From Gammaproteobacteria bacterium (GTDB lineage: Bacteria; Pseudomonadota; Gammaproteobacteria; Ga0077536): a stretch of DNA of 8,166 bases. Within the stretch, counting starts at the first letter, position 1. Each line of letters starts with the position of its first letter. The DNA lies in assembly GCA_003540955.1 (NCBI GenBank), contig DPMX01000079.1, forward strand, positions 801 to 8,966, in the 5' to 3' direction. Shown here piece by piece: positions 6,156 to 8,166 of the stretch. The position numbers and the translations under genes are program-made. The notes beneath the pieces are model-generated. The model searched no databases. It saw only the letters and a list, made by a program, of their open reading frames with translations, and had not been told where the DNA came from.

Positions 6156-7058
6156 TCAATATTCTAAATTAAAATGAATCTGTTTTAGAGGATTCTCTGA
6201 CAACGGCCGACCGAGGCTAATCACCCCATTTCCACTAACTAGCATCTCTTCTCGGCGCAGAAATAACTCACTGCTTCCGTGATGAACGTAAGTGCCGTTC
6301 GTGCTCTGGTCTATGATGAAGAATCTATTGCGACGACGTTCGATAGTAACGTGCTGGCGAGAGGCGAGCGACTCATCAACCGTCAGGTCGGCGGATTTAC
6401 TGCGACCAACGGTGATCCGGGTGGCGTCAGTGTCCATTAGTACGGTAACACCGCGATAGGTCAATCGCATGTAAGCCGCAACAATACTTGGTCTGGTAGT
6501 GGCACCAATGTACCCGCGCGTCACGTCTTCTTGATGCCATAGGATTTCAAAGATACTCATCGTCTCTTTTTTGCCCTTGATTGGTACCCGGTCGATGAAT
6601 CGGGTGCAAGAACGTATGAACGGAGACATTCTGTTGACCATACTTTGTGTTGTAACAATTTGTCCGTCCTTCGCCAATGCCGTCATTCGGGCAGCAATAT
6701 TGACCGCGTCCCCGAAGACATCTCCTGATTCTATTATCACAGGGCCATAGTGCATGCCGATACGGATTGTTAGTGAGCCTTGGTCTACCGCTGCGTGCTC
6801 GGGAAGATCTTTATCGAGTAGCGCACGCATGGCGCAAGCGGCCATTGTCGCTTCTGCAATAGTAGGAAAGGTAGACATGATCTCGCTATTGATAGATTTT
6901 ATTACAGTTCCGCTTTTGCGGGTGATTAGGCCGGCTAGAGTATCGAGGCAGTCTGCGATCTTTAGTCGTGCAGTCACGCCACCGAGTTTCTGGTAAAAAT
7001 TGTTGCTCGCGCCGATGTCGGCAAATAAGATGGCAATGTTGGTTGTTTTAGCAGCCAT
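6156..7058 (-). CDS. Class III adenylate/guanylate cyclase-like protein with C-terminal FHA domain
   Basis: A 300-aa soluble protein with no membrane segment. The ATG at 7058 is preferred over the GTG one codon upstream because AAAGGG (7067-7072) lies 8 nt from it. Residues about 6-175 are a class III cyclase homology domain: FADI with D14 as first metal ligand; K54, a base-selecting lysine position; GDVFGDAVNIAARM at 112-125, with D113 in the second base-selecting position and N120/R124 as transition-state residues. K54 plus D113 suggest adenine. The second metal Asp, expected in a GDE motif, is absent: the site reads N57-S58-E59. Residues about 195-300 form an FHA domain: GRS at 218-220, SRQH at 233-236 and STNGTY at 252-257, which bind phosphothreonine. 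A kinase-linked input is likely, but catalytic activity is doubtful. No kinase gene is visible nearby. Confidence 0.88.
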   Translation of the reverse strand: MAAKTTNIAILFADIGASNNFYQKLGGVTARLKIADCLDTLAGLITRKSGTVIKSINSEIMSTFPTIAEATMAACAMRALLDKDLPEHAAVDQGSLTIRIGMHYGPVIIESGDVFGDAVNIAARMTALAKDGQIVTTQSMVNRMSPFIRSCTRFIDRVPIKGKKETMSIFEILWHQEDVTRGYIGATTRPSIVAAYMRLTYRGVTVLMDTDATRITVGRSKSADLTVDESLASRQHVTIERRRNRFFIIDQSTNGTYVHHGSSELFLRREEMLVSGNGVISLGRPLSENPLKQIHFNLEY

Positions 7059-7332
7059 CACTTAAACCCTTTCTACTCAAGCTAGAACAAACAACACCAA
7101 GGTCGGGGTCTTGTTAAATTATCCCTGCGAGTTGACTAATATTCGCGTATTGCTACGGGGCGGGGTTAATTATACATAATGTATCTGCATGTATTCCCTA
7201 TCGGCGATCTACAAACGCATTGTTGGTTGTTCTGCAGCGAAACAAGCACTTATCGCTATAGAGGAACTTGGGGAGTATGCCGGAGCTAAGTGGTGAGGAT
7301 AACTATTATAAGACTGTCGATTCGGCGTGTGG
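7059..7332. other. Intergenic region between the Sel1-repeat gene and the cyclase-FHA gene
   Basis: This gap of about 270 bp presumably carries the cyclase promoter and leader. An imperfect inverted repeat pairs 7090-7098 with 7107-7115 (nine positions, one mismatch) within the minus-strand leader; no U-run follows it. A 36-codon plus-strand frame starting at 7179 looks like chance. I see no strong sigma-70 promoter. Confidence 0.4.
7067..7072 (-). promoter_or_regulatory. Ribosome binding site of the cyclase-FHA gene
   Basis: AAAGGG on the minus strand, 8 nt before the ATG at 7058 and 5 nt before the adjacent GTG. The spacing favours the ATG as the true start. Confidence 0.55.
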
Positions 7333-7833
7333 CTATTGAGTTCGTGCTGTCTCTTGCGGAGTCTTACCGTATTTTGCGATTAATTCAGACGACAGCGCTA
7401 AGGCGGCATTAAATTCGATTGGCGATAACAGCTCTGCTGCACGCTCGGTCGCCGTGACTGCTTTTGCGTTACCAAGATGCGCGGCGACGCTGTACCAACC
7501 GTATGCACGCTCGATGTCGCGCGGGACACCATCACCATTTTCATAGAGATCTCCGAGCCTATATTGGGCGTCAGCAACACCAAGTTTAGATGCTTTACGA
7601 TACCATTTAGCGGCCAGTTCTGCATTTTTATCCACACCCTGTCCAGCAGCATACATGCGTCCAATAAAGTATTGCGCGTAGGCGTGGTTGGCAGTTTCAG
7701 CTAACGGTACGAACATCGATAAAGCGTTTTCATAATTGCCAGCGATGAAAGCAACTACTCCGTCGTTAAAGTCAGCCAAGCAGTTCTGACTTAACGACAA
7801 TACAAAAAGGATAGCGCTCACTCTAGATTTCAT
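7333..7833 (-). CDS. Secreted Sel1-like repeat (TPR-type) protein
   Basis: A 166-aa protein with an N-terminal signal peptide: MKSR, a hydrophobic core, then likely signal peptidase I cleavage after A20 (CLA, before DF). The cysteine at 18 does not sit in a lipobox, so a periplasmic location is more likely than a lipoprotein. A TPR-like helix pair covers about 22-48 (GNYENALSMFVPLAE). Two Sel1-like repeats follow: about 51-85 (QYFIGRMYAAGQGV, then AAKWYRKASKLG) and 88-121 (YRLGDLYENGDGVPRD, then AYGWYSVAAHLG). A helical tail of about 45 residues ends the protein. Sel1 repeats are protein-binding scaffolds; the partner cannot be read from sequence. The gene stands alone, divergent from leuC. 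The ATG at 7833 has no strong Shine-Dalgarno but places the signal peptide correctly. Confidence 0.85.
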   Translation of the reverse strand: MKSRVSAILFVLSLSQNCLADFNDGVVAFIAGNYENALSMFVPLAETANHAYAQYFIGRMYAAGQGVDKNAELAAKWYRKASKLGVADAQYRLGDLYENGDGVPRDIERAYGWYSVAAHLGNAKAVTATERAAELLSPIEFNAALALSSELIAKYGKTPQETARTQ

Positions 7834-8003
7834 TTAGATGTTCGGCACCGACTGTTGTACTGTTACGCATGATAAACCGAATATCAATGCCTTATAAACT
7901 AAATTTAATGGTAAAATTGTGCATCCGAGCATAGTCAAGATTTTGTGATGGTTGCAACAGATGGTAAACAAGAAAAAGCGCATGTTAGACACGGTGGTGA
8001 GAC
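7834..8003. other. Divergent intergenic region between the Sel1-repeat gene and leuC
   Basis: These 170 bp should contain promoters for both directions. It is AT-rich between about 7870 and 7920. No regulator gene or clear operator is present, and I could not pick a promoter with confidence. A 19-codon plus-strand frame (7948-8007) overlaps the leuC start by ATGA; it has no leucine codons, so it is not a classical leu attenuation leader. Confidence 0.4.
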
Positions 8004-8166
8004 ATGAAGGCTAAAACATTATATGACAAATTGTGGGATGAACATCTTGTCGAGGAGTTTGATGACGGGACGGCACTGATATATATCGACCGTCACATCA
8101 TCCATGAAGTCACGACACCGCAAGCGTTTGAGGGTTTACGTTTGGCAGGGCGCAAGCCGTGGCGGG
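8004..8166 (+). CDS. leuC: 3-isopropylmalate dehydratase large subunit LeuC (partial, N-terminus only)
   Basis: First 54 codons, cut by the right edge. With LeuD it isomerises 2-isopropylmalate to 3-isopropylmalate in leucine synthesis, using an aconitase-type [4Fe-4S] cluster. The N-terminus is highly diagnostic: KTLYDKLWDEH at 4-14, DGTALIYIDRHIIHEVTTPQ at 21-40 and AFEGLRLAGRKPWR at 41-54, almost identical in pattern to LeuC of many proteobacteria. The cluster cysteines lie beyond the window. The start ATG follows GGTGG (7993-7997) by 6 nt. This is the only plus-strand gene; leuD and leuB would be expected downstream, as is common, but cannot be seen. Confidence 0.96.
   Translation, partial: MKAKTLYDKLWDEHLVEEFDDGTALIYIDRHIIHEVTTPQAFEGLRLAGRKPWR

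Noticed and set aside
7090..7115. Inverted repeat with one mismatch in the cyclase leader
   Set aside because: It is mostly AT pairs with no U-run on the minus strand, so it is not a convincing terminator or riboswitch.
7179..7289. 36-codon plus-strand frame (starts MYLHVFPIGD) in the cyclase upstream region
   Set aside because: It has no Shine-Dalgarno, an unusual Cys/Trp-rich composition and no family resemblance; most likely chance.

Overview
The window reads as chromosomal DNA of a non-enteric gammaproteobacterium of intermediate GC. The main support is the ubiG-mupP gene pair, an arrangement known from Pseudomonas and relatives. Added support is the sdhC-sdhD-sdhA-sdhB order with SdhA and SdhB of the mitochondrial/alphaproteobacterial sequence type, which also occurs in Xanthomonas-like gammaproteobacteria. 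The order-level placement is inference. I see no mobile element, tRNA, rRNA or CRISPR array. All genes except leuC, at the right edge, are on the minus strand.

Reading right to left along the minus strand: a secreted Sel1-repeat protein (7333-7833), then a soluble class III nucleotide cyclase-like protein with a C-terminal FHA domain (6156-7058). Next comes a tight three-gene run: ubiG (ubiquinone O-methyltransferase), mupP (HAD phosphatase of the MurNAc-6-phosphate type) and a squalene/phytoene-synthase-fold protein resembling the mitochondrial complex I assembly factor NDUFAF6. These three are separated by only 9 and 10 bp. A 361-bp gap (3387-3747) follows. After it lies a very small gene, easily missed because it encodes only 44 residues, whose product has the signature of succinate dehydrogenase assembly factor 4 (SDHAF4, DUF1674). 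Then comes the succinate dehydrogenase operon sdhC-sdhD-sdhA-sdhB, with sdhB cut by the left edge. On the right, leuC starts on the plus strand, divergent from the Sel1 gene, and is cut by the right edge.

Functionally the left two thirds is largely a respiratory-chain neighbourhood: UbiG makes ubiquinone, complex II reduces it, SDHAF4 is expected to help mature flavinylated SdhA, and the NDUFAF6-like protein may be another assembly factor. MupP (peptidoglycan recycling) is the metabolic outsider of that run. The main points for a second look are the SDHAF4 gene, the NDUFAF6-like protein lacking the prenyl-transfer aspartate motifs, and the cyclase-FHA protein whose second metal-binding aspartate is replaced by serine. 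No wholly new system is evident.
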